NCBI GenBank assembly: GCA_047967505.1
Contig: CM106540.1
DNA from: Dipteris shenzhenensis
Lineage: Eukaryota > Polypodiophyta > Polypodiopsida > Gleicheniales
Length of the DNA stretch: 64,000 nt
Direction: 5' to 3' (one strand)
Shown in pieces: positions 32,608 through 42,714 of the stretch. Below the pieces are notes generated by a model that was not told the origin of the DNA, did no database searches, and saw only the letters and a list, made by a program, of their open reading frames with translations. The translations under genes were made by a program, and so were the position numbers. Every line of letters begins with the position of its first letter. The first letter of the stretch is position 1.

Positions 32608-33480
32608 TGTGGTTTTGCAGGCTCTTCTTCATCTTGTTTGTCTTGAATCCTCCCAAGCACTGTTGGGGGAGTTTGGTCTGCTGTTGGTGGCAGTATTTGA
32701 TGGATATCCTGGTCTTGGTTGTCTGGGAAGGAAGCATCCTCCTCCAATTGATGTGGCTGTTCTGAGAAGACCACATCGTGACTTACAATTATCTTCTTGG
32801 TAACAAGGTTATAGAGATGGTAACCCTTCGCGTCTTCACTGTAGCCCAAGAAAATACACTTCCAGCTCTTTGGTTCCCATTTGGTCCTGGTAGCATCAGG
32901 GACATGCACAAAACAGACACATCCAAAAACTCTGAAATGTGCAGCTGAAGGTTTCTTACCAGAAAAGGCTTGCAGTGGAGTCATTCCATTCACAGCCTTT
33001 GTGTAGCTACGATTCAGGATGTAAATTGCCGTGTGACATGCTTCAGCCCAAAAAGTCTTTGGAAAATCTTTCCCTTTCATCATACTCCGGCCCATTTTGC
33101 AGGTGATGCGCATCTTGCATTCTACTACTCCATTTCGCTATGATGTATGTGGCTGGGGTTTCTGCCTGTTGATCCTATGACTTTTGCAGTAACTTTTGAA
33201 TTCAGTCGATGTGAACTCTCTACCTCTTTCTGATCTCAGCTTCTTCACCTTCCTCCCCGATTCTTTCTCGACCATTACATGCCATTCCTTGAACCTATTG
33301 AAAGCCTCATCTTTCATCTTCAAGAAGTATATCCATATCCTTCTACTGTAGTCAGATCAGTGTCATGAAGTAGTAGGAACCACCCAAAGCTTCCGTCTCC
33401 ATCTTTCCGCAGAGGTCCATGTGAACGAGCTCTAAAGGAGCTTTTGCCCTGTTGGCCTCTTTAGGAAAGGGCTGCCGATG
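32598..33480 (-). pseudogene. Copia-A2 integrase
   Basis: 33138-33323 has KEWHVMVEKESGRKVKKLRS and ERGREFTSTE, where Glu replaces the second catalytic Asp of SDRGGEF. 32598-33113 has GRSMMKGKDFPKTFWAEACH and VFGCVCFVHVPDATRTKWEP. The catalytic Glu region is interrupted by a stop near 33135. Confidence 0.83.
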
Positions 33481-33990
33481 CTACTTGCCCATCATGCAAG
33501 CTTCACATACATCGGGCAGATCTGAAATTTCTGGTAGGTCTGCAATCATTCCACTTTTATGCATCTCTTTCAAAGAACTAAGGTAAATTAGATGACCAAA
33601 CCTCTCATGCCACAGCTTAGTGTTCTTCACATCCACTCGAGCACTGAAAGCTGAGAGTTCATAAATGTTGTTGTGCCGTGTACCTTTACCAATGACCTTT
33701 CCTTGAAGATCCAGGATCTGTGCACCATTCTTATCGAATTGAACTTTGAGGTCCCGATCCGTGATCGCAGAAACGGACAGCAAGTTCCTCTTAATATTTG
33801 GCACATAAAGAACATCGGACAACTGTTTTACAACTCCATTTGACTTGAGAGCAATCGTACCTTTTCTTTTTGTTGGACATTTTGCATCATTTCCGACTGC
33901 TACCATGATGTCATTCCCTACCGGCTGTAGAGAGGTATACCAATCCTTCTGACTGGTCATGTGGCACGATGCACCACTGTCAATGATCCA
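33481..33990 (-). pseudogene. Copia-A2 protease and GAG-pre-integrase
   Basis: The protease site IIDSGASCHM is intact in sequence. VLYVPNIKRNLLSVSAITDR and LWHERFGHLIYLSSLKEMHK with CEACMMGK follow. Confidence 0.85.
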
Positions 33991-34652
33991 AGGTTCTCAT
34001 CCGCAGGTTCATGAACTGCCTCCATGCAAATCTCCTCGATTGCTACGAGCAGCTCCATTGGTGTTGTGTGTGTGCTATTGCTGGACTCTTTCTTTACCCC
34101 GTTCTTCTCATTTGCAATCTTCTTACGGCACTCATTCTGCTTGTGCCCTGCCTTGTTGCAATAGAAGCACTTGATCTTCTTCTTTCTCTTTTTATCATCA
34201 GAAGAAGATGGGTTACTAGATTCCTTACCCTTACCTTTCCTTGATCTGGTCCAGAAAGCCGAATCTTCTCCAGTCCTCATCTTTTGATGCATCTCCTCCT
34301 CCAGAGAAGCATTGTGCTGAAATCCTCAAAGTTGAGGGGTGGATTTCTGTTCTGCGTATTCAGTGCCATAACAAGACCGTCATACTTTGGTGGGAAAATT
34401 CGTATGCACCTTCGTGCTAGATTCTCGCTGGTGATGGTGATGCCAATCGCAGTCATCTGATCGTGCAGATTCTTCACCCTGGTGATGAACTTCTCTGCCA
34501 CTTCAGACTCAGACAACTTCTTGTTCGCGAGTTGAGTCTCTAGATTTTGAATCTGCATCTGATTCATGGTCTCGTACTGATTTTTCGAGACCGTCCATGC
34601 CTCTTCCGCTGTGGTGACATGTTGAATTAATGCCATGACAGAATCACTAACA
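33991..34652 (-). pseudogene. Copia-A2 gag, 3' part
   Basis: The UBN2-type gag segment ALIQHVTTAEEAWTVSKNQY, TQLANKKLSESEVAEKFITR and MTAIGITITSEN is followed by KKIKCFYCNKAGHKQNEC, an intact CCHC knuckle. It ends at the Copia-B insertion; the N-terminal part is at 40326-40587. Confidence 0.85.
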
Positions 34653-35001
34653 TGTGAAGATAGTGGGAGAGAGGGAAGGAGTCTCACTTGCAGCATTCTC
34701 ACATGCACAATGGGGGAATACACACAAAGGTGGAGGCTAAAAACAGTTTTCCTCTTCTTAGTTGTGAAAGCCAAAAGAACTCTAGTACAAAGAAAATAGA
34801 AGAACCCTATATGTGGGTCTCAAACCAAACTCAACTAAGGTGGCATACTAACTGAGCCACAAACTAGAGTAGATAAGGATAGCTGTCATCCAGCTATTAT
34901 TTGTGGACGGTGTACCAACCGCATCTCCAGCTAACAAGTCGATGACATAAATGCACAACAGTCACCCTGGCATATCGCGAGTGGAGCTCGATATCTCAAC
35001 A
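34653..35001 (-). repeat. Copia-B 3' LTR
   Basis: 349 bp; the minus strand starts TGTTGAGATATC and ends TATCTTCACA. It is nearly identical to 39968-40320 and to the solo LTR at 48973-49324. Confidence 0.95.
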
Positions 35002-36254
35002 CTCCCCCTCGAGCTCAATCCCAATTCCTGCACACCAAGCAGGTCTCTGAACTTGCGCAGCTTCTCTGCGCCCAATGCCTTCGTGAATATGTCAGCTACT
35101 TGATCCTCTGTGCTGACATAAACTAGATCAATAAGACCTAGTAACACTTTCTCCCGCACATAGTGATAATGCACCTCAATGTGCTTTGTTCTAGCATGAA
35201 ATACTGGGTTCTTCGCCAAGTGTATACTGCTTATGTTGTCACAATAAATGACAACTGGCCCATCTGTAGACTGATGCATATCATAAAGTAGCTTATGCAA
35301 CCAAGCTACCTCACATGCAGCCATTGTTGCACCCCTGTACTCAGCCTCTCTGCTCGACAAGGCAACTGTAGGCTGTTTCTTGCTGCTCCAAGTGACTGCA
35401 GCACTCCCAAAAGAGAACACATATCCACTGGTAGATCGTCTATCAGAAATACTACCAGCCCAATCAGCATCAGTGTATCCATGCAACTGTACCTGAACCC
35501 CAGCCTCATAAAGTAGTCCATACTGCAATGTGGACTTCACATACCTGAGTATGCGTCTAGCCGCATCCAAATGTAGTTTCCTTGGAGCCTGCATAAACTG
35601 ACTTACAAATCCAACAGCATAGCTTAGATCTGGCCTGGTAATGGTCATATAAATCAAACTTCCTACTATGCGTCTGTACATAGTAGGGTCTTCCAAAAGC
35701 TCACCTGCATCTGTGCTCAGCTTCACATTCTGCTCCAAAGGAACTGAAATAGGCTTACAGCCTGTCATCCCATATTTGGACAGCATGTCCAATCCATACT
35801 GCCTCTGCAAGATCTGTATCCCACTTGGTGATCTAATCACCTCAATGCCCAAGAAATAACGCAGCTCTCCCAAATCCTTCATCTCAAACTTCTGCCTCAA
35901 TAGCATTTTCACATGAAGGATATCTTCATCACTATCACCTGTGATGATCAAATCATCAACATAAATGACCAGCAGCATAATCCCTTTCTCTGTTTTTCTC
36001 ACATAGAGTGAGAAATCTGCCTTGGAAATCTGAAAGCCAATAGTGACAAGATACTGTCCTATCTTGTCAGACCATGCTCTAGGTGCTTGCTTCAAGCCAT
36101 ACAAGGCTTTCTTCAACCTGCAAACAAACTCAGGATGAATAGCATGAACATAACCTGCTGGCTGCTCCATAAAGACCTCTTCTTGCAAATCACCATGCAA
36201 GAAGGCATTCTTTACATCCATCTGATGTAAAGACCATCCCTTTGATGCAGCCAT
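34962..36254 (-). CDS. Copia-B reverse transcriptase-RNase H (open, 430 residues)
   Basis: The longest open retrotransposon frame in the window. RT has [31 protein letters not shown] and the intact box IYVDDLIITGDSDED. The connection has MYRRIVGSLIYMTITRPDLS. RNase H has GYTDADWAGS (Asp), SSREAEYRGATMAACE (Glu) and YCDNISSIHLA (Asp), and ends VADIFTKALGAEKLRKF. The frame runs a few codons into the 3' LTR. A frame change near 36250 separates it from the upstream RT segment, so it would not be made from the polyprotein unless that frame change is bypassed. Confidence 0.92.
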   Translation of the reverse strand: MAASKGWSLHQMDVKNAFLHGDLQEEVFMEQPAGYVHAIHPEFVCRLKKALYGLKQAPRAWSDKIGQYLVTIGFQISKADFSLYVRKTEKGIMLLVIYVDDLIITGDSDEDILHVKMLLRQKFEMKDLGELRYFLGIEVIRSPSGIQILQRQYGLDMLSKYGMTGCKPISVPLEQNVKLSTDAGELLEDPTMYRRIVGSLIYMTITRPDLSYAVGFVSQFMQAPRKLHLDAARRILRYVKSTLQYGLLYEAGVQVQLHGYTDADWAGSISDRRSTSGYVFSFGSAAVTWSSKKQPTVALSSREAEYRGATMAACEVAWLHKLLYDMHQSTDGPVVIYCDNISSIHLAKNPVFHARTKHIEVHYHYVREKVLLGLIDLVYVSTEDQVADIFTKALGAEKLRKFRDLLGVQELGLSSRGSVEISSSTRDMPG

Positions 36255-37020
36255 AGCATGGCTGCTCTTACGGTTTCCATCCTTGCAACCGGATTGAAAG
36301 TTTCTTCATAATCAATGCCATATGTCTGTGCATACCCCTTGTCAACTAATCTTGCCTTGTATCTATTCACAGAACCATCTGCATTGTGCTTGATCTTATA
36401 AACCCACTTACAGCCAATTGCATTCTTGTCTTTAGGCAAAGGCACCAATTCCCATGTAGCATTTGCATCCAAGGCATCCATTTCTTCATCCATGGCTTTC
36501 TCCCATTTTTCATTTCCCATGGCTTGCTTAAAAGAAGTGGGTTCTGGTTCCTGTATCACTTTGACCATATAGGCATACTGAATGGCTGTAAATCCATCAT
36601 ATTTCAGCCTATCCACAGGATACCTAACCCTGGTAGACCTACGCAAAATAGTCTCACTTCCAAGTGCTCTCAAAACATCCCTGGTCTTCCTTACTCCAGG
36701 TGTAACAACAGAAGGAATACCCAACTCATCATCAATGCTCTATTCTGAGCCACTGGATTCACCATCCACATAAGAGTGACCTGCATTCACATCAAACATG
36801 GGCTGATCTACCTTCTCTTTTCCTTTTCGTGATACCTGCATACCACTCTCTGCATTGCTTTGAGGAAATTCTCCTGATCTCAGTCTGCCTGTCCATGGCG
36901 AAGTATGTGAACCACTGCTAGAGGACACTTTAGGTTCACTAATATTTTGTGATTGCTGCTGTGAATTCTGTGCAGCATTACCATTTTGTGCATCTACTTC
37001 AATCATTACATTTACTGGTT
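36212..37020 (-). pseudogene. Copia-B integrase C-terminus to RT start
   Basis: The linker (36740-37006) is Ser/Gln/Asn-rich. The RT start (36212-36724) has KWEKAMDEEMDALDANATWE, IGCKWVYKIKHNADGSVNRY and YAQTYGIDYEETFNPVARM. Stops near 36738 and 37024 and a frameshift near 36250 interrupt an otherwise clean sequence. Confidence 0.88.
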
Positions 37021-37024
37021 TATA

Positions 37025-37906
37025 CTAGCTGCTCATCTCATCAAAAACAACATCTCTGCTCACTGTGAACTTTCGTGTAGAAGGGTTATAGCATCTATAC
37101 CCTTTCTGCTGCAGAGAATAACCAATAAAGATGCACTTCTCAGCTTTTGGATCCAACTTGGACCTCAACTCATCTGGCACATGGACATAGGCAATGCAAC
37201 CAAAAATTTTCAAATGAGAAATATCTGGTTTCCTACTAGTATACATCTCCTCTGGCGTCATGCCATGTATTACTGCAGTGGGAGTCCTGTTCATTATATA
37301 AACTGTTGTAGCAACTGCTTCAGCCCAATAATAATCTGGTAGATCTTTTTCATTTAGCATAGCCCGAGATACCTCTCTAATATGCCTGTTTTTCCTTTCT
37401 GCAATTCCATTTTGCTGTGGGGTATGATTGCATGAATATTGCTGCTTTATACCATGCTCCTGTAAGAACCTTGCAAACTCATTTAAGAGGTACTCTCCCC
37501 CTCCATCTGACCTTAGGCATTTTATTTGCAGGCCTGTTTCTTTTTCAACCATAGCTTTGAAATCTTTGAAGTGCCCAAACACTTCACTTTTCCTTTTCAT
37601 AAAATACACCCAAAGTTTTCTACTGAAGTCATCAATAAATGTGACAAAATAGTAACAACCTCCAATAGATGCAGCTTTAGTAGTCCACACATCAGAGTGG
37701 ATTAATTCCAATGGCTTTTTACTCTCTTGAACATGCCTAGGAAAAGGTTTCCTTGCCTGTTTCCCAAATTGACAGGCTTCACAAACCTTGTGCATTTTTG
37801 CAACCTTGAATTTAGGCAATTGCAACAATATTTTCGGCTTGCACTGATTTAAGTTGCTGTATATTAACATGACCAATGCGTTTGTGCCAGATATCAATAT
37901 CTGCAA
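37025..37906 (-). CDS. Copia-B integrase (open, 293 residues)
   Basis: CEACQFGKQARKPFP is followed by the rve core: LIHSDVWTTK and FVTFIDDFSRKLWVYFMKRK (Asp), CLRSDGGGEYLLNEF (Asp) and HTPQQNGIAERKNRHIREV (Glu). AEAVATTVYIMNRTPT and KAEKCIFIGYSLQQKGYRCY come next. All three catalytic acids are kept. It is separated from GAG-pre-integrase by a frame change near 37830. Confidence 0.9.
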   Translation of the reverse strand: MQILISGTNALVMLIYSNLNQCKPKILLQLPKFKVAKMHKVCEACQFGKQARKPFPRHVQESKKPLELIHSDVWTTKAASIGGCYYFVTFIDDFSRKLWVYFMKRKSEVFGHFKDFKAMVEKETGLQIKCLRSDGGGEYLLNEFARFLQEHGIKQQYSCNHTPQQNGIAERKNRHIREVSRAMLNEKDLPDYYWAEAVATTVYIMNRTPTAVIHGMTPEEMYTSRKPDISHLKIFGCIAYVHVPDELRSKLDPKAEKCIFIGYSLQQKGYRCYNPSTRKFTVSRDVVFDEMSS

Positions 37907-38435
37907 CTACACTGGTCCCATGTGCAAACATTGCTGCACTCAATTCAGGCATGTCCGCATCTAACGTAAACATCCTGCCCTTCTTCTTTCCTTTTGCTAT
38001 CAAGCGACCGTTATTTTTCATATCCTCAACAAAGCATCCATGAGGATTAAATCTAACCTGCAAGCCCTGCTCAACCATTTGACCAACAGAAACCAGGTTC
38101 TTGGTGATGTTCGGGACATGAAATACATCGGACAGGTATTTCTTTTTCCCATCCTACATAGACAAAGGAATTTTACCAATCTGCACAATAGGATGTGTAG
38201 TATCATCACCAGTCTTCACAAATCCTGGCTTTTCCATTTTCCTTGCATCTTGCATCCATTTTGCATGACCTATCATGTGGTTTGATGCACTTGAGTCAAC
38301 ATACCACACATCATTTCGTTCTTCTGCACTTGTCACAGAATTGGTCATATGCTGCACCATAAATAGATGCTCATTTCTGTCATCACCCTGCCTACTAGAA
38401 GATGCATAATTGCCTTGCTGCAATTTTCCATTCAT
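37812..38435 (-). pseudogene. Copia-B protease and GAG-pre-integrase
   Basis: The protease site reads VWYVDSSASNHMIGH: Ser stands where the conserved Gly of D-S-G-A should be. A stop lies near 38153. 37812-38078 holds FNPHGCFVEDMKNNGRLIAK and DIWHKRIGHVNIQQLKSV. Protease matures gag-pol; the Gly-to-Ser change probably disables it. Confidence 0.87.
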
Positions 38436-39321
38436 AATGTCATTCTACTTTTTATAGCAGTCCTTAGCCATATGACCCATTTTGCCACAATAGTAGCATT
38501 CAACATTGCTGTTGCATTTTGGCCTCTCTGCCATCCACCACGGCCTCTTTGGCTCCCCCTGCCTCTAGAGTTACCACGTCCTCCTGCATAGGACTGGTTT
38601 TCTTGAGATTGCTGCATATTCTAATTTCTACCACGGCCTGCAGATCGGCCTCCTCTACCTCTGCCTCTACCTTTGCCAGCATTTGAGTAGAAGACAGTTT
38701 CTTTTGAAGTTCCTGTTGAAGAAGATGCACCCCCATTTCTCTGCTCTTCAGAAATTAGAACAGCAAACAACTCTTCAAAATCAGGAAATTTTTCACGGAC
38801 GGCAATGGATGTCCAGAACTGTGCATAATCCTTTCGTAGACCATTCAAGGTCACAGAAACTAGATCATCATCTTCCACTGGCAACCCAATGGAAGCAAGT
38901 GCATCTGAAATTTTCTTCACTTTCATGGGGTAGTCATTTATGCTTAAGTTTTCTCTCTGCACATTGTGCAACTCCTGTTTGAGTTGCATTTTCCTGCTTG
39001 CATATTTGTGCTGTACATTTTTGCCAAAGTATCCCATGCCTCCTTTGGCGTACTTGCATCCTGAATATGCACAATCATGGAGTCCGAAATACTGATAGAC
39101 AGCCAGTACATAACTTTCCTGGCTCTCTCATGCCATCCTTTAAATGGCTGCATTTCCTGCTGATTGGGAACATTAGGAAGAACAGGTTCTTCTTTATTTC
39201 TTGTAATGAACTCCTAATAGCCTTTTTCCATAAGGAAATTCGTCATTCTAAACTTCCATGCCTGGAAGTTGTTCTTGTCAAGCTTTTCAGTGACAATCTG
39301 TGAAAGAGAATCAGATGCCAT
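38432..39321 (-). pseudogene. Copia-B gag
   Basis: Start ATG 39321 (MASDSLSQIVTEKLDKNNFQ, AWKFRMTNFL), then an in-frame TAG at 39234-39236. SMIVHIQDASTPKEAWDTLA follows and, after a frame change near 39000, LSINDYPMKVKKISDALASI and EKFPDFEELFAVLISEEQRN. An Arg/Gly-rich stretch precedes a CCHC knuckle, CYYCGKMGHMAKDC, near 38455-38500. A TAG follows the knuckle at about 38448. Confidence 0.88.
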
Positions 39322-39689
39322 TACAGAACACTGCAAAATATTCTGTCACTGCAAAAAACACAGCTTTTGCCTCACACGGGCAGATCTGCAAAACTGACGA
39401 AAGTGGTATTTCACCACACAGTCATTTCCTAGTGATGATTTTGCATCAACAGGCAACAAGCATCATTCTGCAACTCCCAATATCTCTGCACACAGGCATA
39501 CGATGCAATTTTTGTGGAAACTTTCCACCGACTAGCCGAGCAGTGGTCACACAGCAAAAACAGGGCCTTTTTCGGAGTGCCTGCGAAGAACTCCCGCCTT
39601 CGAAATGGGCCCCGAAATGGCCTCGAATCAGAAAAATAAAGTCACACTGCGAAGGGTGTCTCAATCTGAGACAGTGCACTCTTGCACTT

Positions 39690-39985
39690 CTGGCTATGCT
39701 ACCTGCAGAGATTTGCTCCCAAACTCGAAATAGGAAAGCAACACTGGTCCTCTTACCAGGACATTGCGAACTTGGTTTGCTTTCTTGAGCTCCTTACCAC
39801 GAACAAGGCTCTGATACCATGTGAAGATAGTGGGAGAGTGGCTGTGCTACCTGCAGAGATTTGCTCCCAAACTCAAAATAGGAAAGCAACACTGGTCCTC
39901 TTACCAGGACACTGCGAACTTGGTTTGCTTTCTTGAGCTCCTTACCACGAACAAGGCTCTGATACCATGTGAAGATAGTGGGAGA
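39690..39985 (-). repeat. 148-bp tandem duplication spanning the Copia-B primer-binding site
   Basis: The leader, the primer-binding site (GGCTCTGATACCA on the plus strand, at about 39808 and 39956) and the first 18 or so bases of the LTR are present twice, with a period of 148 bp. The inner copy has an LTR stub, TGTGAAGATAGTGGGAGAG, that ends at 39838. Confidence 0.92.
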
Positions 39986-40320
39986 GAGGGAAGGAGTCTC
40001 ACTTGCGGCTTTCTCACATGCACAATGGGGGAATACACACAAAGGTGGAGGCTGAAAACAGTTTTCCTCTTCTTAGTTGTGAAAGCCAAAAGAACTCTAG
40101 TACAAAGAAAATAGAAGAACCCTATATGTGGGTCTCAAACCAAACTCAACTAACTAAGGTGGCATACTAACTGAGCCACAAACTAGAGTAGATAAGGATA
40201 GCTGTCATCCAGCTATTATTCGTGGGCGGTGTACCAACCGCATCTCCAGCTAACAAGTCGGTGACATAAATGCACAACAATCACCCTGGCATATCGCGAG
40301 TGGAACTTGATATCTCAACA
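39968..40320 (-). repeat. Copia-B 5' LTR
   Basis: 353 bp, TG...CA, matching 34653-35001. It has a 4-bp duplication (AACTAACTAAGG against AACTAAGG) and scattered transitions. It is followed by TSD TAACA. Confidence 0.95.
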
Positions 40321-40325
40321 TAACA

Positions 40326-40657
40326 CTATAGACAATAGAACACAGTGCATCTGCATTTCTTCTTGTCCATGCGAGAATCTCATCCGCAGCTAGTACTATC
40401 TATTGTCCTACATTGGCTATGGATTCAGTCTCATAATTGGCCTCACATCCACCCCAGTAGCAGTGTCCCAAAGCTCAAATGCGCTTAGGATGGTCTTCAT
40501 CTTGAACTTCCATAGAGGATAGTTAGAGCCGTCCAACTTTCCGCTTTTGCTGAACGGTGGGATTCGCAGTCTTGGAGGCTAGGCCATCTCTCACAATCTG
40601 CTCGCAAATAGAAACACACTACCAAATCTTCTTGCTAGAGTCTAGGCTCTGATACCA
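40326..40657 (-). pseudogene. Copia-A2 gag 5' part and leader
   Basis: gag starts at ATG 40587 and has a TAG as its third codon (probably CAG originally), then RIPPFSKSGKLDGSNYPLWK and FKMKTILSAFELWDTATG, typical of copia gag N-termini. The primer-binding site (TGGTATCAGAGCC on the minus strand) lies at about 40645-40657, directly against the LTR. Confidence 0.85.
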
Positions 40658-41269
40658 TGTAACAAAATAATACAACATCTGTGCTCAACAGATAACAGGA
40701 TCTCGTACACAAGAGAGAAAACAAGATAGAATGGAGAATAAAAAATTTGAATGCTAAGGAATCAGGGTTGCTATAGCCAGTGATGAAATGGGCTTCACAG
40801 GCTTGCTCTTATATAGCCACCAGTCGGTTAGGCTCAATTGGGTGACCGACCCAATCCACCCAAAATGGTTGACTGGGGGTCTAGGCCACCGACCATACAA
40901 TAGAACGGGTGCACAAAATAGAGCAACTAACCTACGGTCTCCGTTTGCCAGAGCCATCCGAGATCATTTGAGGCTCCAAACGGGCACCGCAACCCAAGAG
41001 TGGGCTACCTCGAGAAATGCTCCGTCTACCCTCAGTGTGGTTAGTCAAGGGATGCCTTCCCGCACTTGCATGTAGCCTAATTGGTGGTGTGCCAACTCTC
41101 TCTGAAGCCGTCTAGCCATCAGGCCACACATGGCTCCCATCTTGTGTCCAAACTAGGACCTACCGGATAAACGAGCTACTCAAATGCCTTCTCCTCATAT
41201 GGGGGGCTTACAAGTAGAGTTAGCTGGTTCCCGCATAGTTACATGAGAGTGGAGCATTGATATCTAACA
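40658..41269 (-). repeat. Copia-A2 5' LTR
   Basis: 612 bp, ending ATATCTAACA at the CAAGG target duplication. Relative to the 3' LTR it lacks about 100 bp near 40745; the loss begins after AATTTGA and resumes at ATGCTAAGG. Confidence 0.9.
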
Positions 41270-41438
41270 CAAGGTTGGTATATAGAATGTTATGCATAAG
41301 TTAGGAGCTTTCAACAATTTAGATTGCTTATTTAATTGATTTTGTGTTGGTGTAGTGTATTATGTTCAATGCTATATGGTGTGAGGGCAAGAATTTTTGA
41401 ACACAACGGATTGATGATAAGAGAAACACACAAGATTG
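41270..41438 (+). pseudogene. CACTA-2 copy 2: tnp2 continuation
   Basis: After the target duplication CAAGG the sequence continues as in copy 1 at 15975-16143 (GGTATATAGAATGTTATGCA, TGGTGTGAGGGCAAG), that is, the intron and exon start before the DUF4216-like exon. It breaks off at about 41438. Confidence 0.9.
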
Positions 41439-41576
41439 CCACTTGGTGATCTAATCACCTCAATGCCCAAGAAATAATGCAGCTCTCCCAAATCCTTCAT
41501 CTCAAACTTCTGCTTGAATATCATTTTCACATGAAGGATATCTTCATCACTATCACCTGTGATGATCAAATCATCA
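41439..41576 (-). mobile_element. 138-bp Copia-B reverse transcriptase scrap
   Basis: Nearly identical to 35823-35958 of Copia-B (the region encoding DLIITGDSDED and DLGELRYFLGIEV). It is sandwiched between truncated tnp2 and a polypyrimidine tract and has no LTR or target duplication. It looks like filler DNA at a repaired break. Confidence 0.88.
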
Positions 41577-42224
41577 CTCTTTTCTCCTCTCTTTTTCTCT
41601 CTTATCTCCTTTCTTTTTTCTCCTCTCTTTTCCTCTCTTATTGTCTCTTTTCTCATCTCTTTAGCTTCTCTCTTTTTCTCTATTTTTCTCCTCTCTTTCC
41701 TTCTCTCTTTTTCCCTCTTTTATCCTCACCTTTTCTCTCTTTTTCCTTTTCTCTTTTATCCTCTCTTTTCATCTCTTTTCGTCTCTCTTTTTCTCTATTA
41801 TCTCCTCTCTTTTTGGCTCTTTTTTCTCCTCTGTTTTCCTCTGTTTTCCTCTCTTTTCTCCTCATTTTTCTTCTCTCTTTTTCTTTCTTTTATCCCCACT
41901 TTTTCTCTTTTCACTTTCTCTCTTTTTCTCTCTTATCTCCTCTCTTTTTCTCTATTTTTCCTCCTCTCTTTTCTCCTTTTTCTCCTCTCTTTTCCTCTCC
42001 TTTCTCCTCTCCTTCCTTATCTTTTCTTGTTTCTTTTTCTCTCTTATCTCCTTTCTTTTTTCTCCTCTCTTTTCCTCTCTTTTCGTCTCTTTCCTCATCT
42101 CCTTCCTTCTCTCTTTTTCTCTCTTTTCCTCCTCTCTTTTCTCCTCTCTTTCCTTCTTTATTTTTCTCTCTTTTAGCCTTACCTTTTCTCTCTTTTTCCT
42201 TCTCTCTTTTATCCTCTCTTTTCC
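41577..42224. repeat. Polypyrimidine (CTCTTTT) tract
   Basis: About 650 bp of TCTCTTTTCTCCTCTC-type sequence with almost no purine interruption; open frames in it are Ser/Phe/Leu artefacts. A similar tract lies at 53055-53365. Long mirror-like polypyrimidine DNA can form triplexes (H-DNA). Confidence 0.92.
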
Positions 42225-42699
42225 ATTAGGGGAGATTTGGGGTCTCAAAAGGGCCTCAAATTAGTGTTTCCTAATTTCAAGGGATTAGTGAGAAATTTGA
42301 GGTGTACCAATGAGAGTGCTTCGTTTTGTGGGGTGTTGCCATGTTGAGGTGGATGGTGGGTAGACAAAAACATTTAAGGATGGGGAGACCTCTAACCCAT
42401 AGTTTGGACCCATGGTCTTCAATCCTAGCCCTTGATGAAATCTCTATCCAAGGGATACATTCAAATTTGAGGTAGAGCACTCCCAACCATTAGATGAAGG
42501 GGTAGATCTAAGGGACATGATCAAAAGATGATAGAGATCAATTTCCACCCTTGATTAAAAGAAAGATCTAATGGAGGAGATGAGAGGAGAAACGTGCTTC
42601 AATCAAGACCATAGATAAAGATCTACATCCAAGGGAGGAGATGATGGTGATAGGTACTAAAATATGGCCCCTTGATCTAAGAGGGAGATCTAGGGAGGA
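42225..42699. other. Unassigned spacer with short repeats
   Basis: No gene recognised. Words such as AAGGGAGGAGAT and AGATCTAAGGG recur several times (about 42500-42700), suggesting a degenerate local repeat. Confidence 0.45.
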
Positions 42700-42714
42700 G
42701 ATAAGGCAAGGAGG

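Larger units (their letters stand above)
34653..40320 (-). mobile_element. Copia-B (full length, youngest insertion in the nest)
   Basis: A 5668-bp Ty1-copia element on the minus strand. LTRs lie at 34653-35001 and 39968-40320, and the 5-bp target duplication is TAACA (34648-34652, 40321-40325). The polypurine tract GAGGGGGAG (minus strand) adjoins the 3' LTR; a tRNA-Met primer-binding site (TGGTATCAGAGCC, minus strand) adjoins the 5' LTR and is duplicated. The two LTRs differ by roughly ten changes by eye plus a 4-bp indel. gag-pol carries a few stops and frameshifts only. Confidence 0.95.
30190..41269 (-). mobile_element. Copia-A copy 2 (full length, hosts Copia-B)
   Basis: Minus-strand Ty1-copia element with LTRs 30190-30904 and 40658-41269 and a 5-bp target duplication CAAGG (30185-30189, 41270-41274). 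Its gag is split by Copia-B (34653-40320). The polypurine tract (GAGGGGGAG on the minus strand) borders the 3' LTR at 30905, and a tRNA-Met primer site borders the 5' LTR at about 40647. Coding regions are broken by frameshifts. Confidence 0.93.

Noticed and set aside
34277-34774. A single 165-codon frame running from Copia-A2 gag into the Copia-B LTR
   Set aside because: The N-terminal 40 or so residues are LTR sequence; the frame is an accident of the insertion.
38367-39303. Plus-strand frames within Copia-B
   Set aside because: Antisense shadows of the gag region; they lack any motif and end where gag frames end.
41559-42248. Long Ser/Phe/Leu-rich frames of 200-250 codons
   Set aside because: Artefacts of a polypyrimidine tract; the opposite strand gives equally long Lys/Glu/Arg frames.
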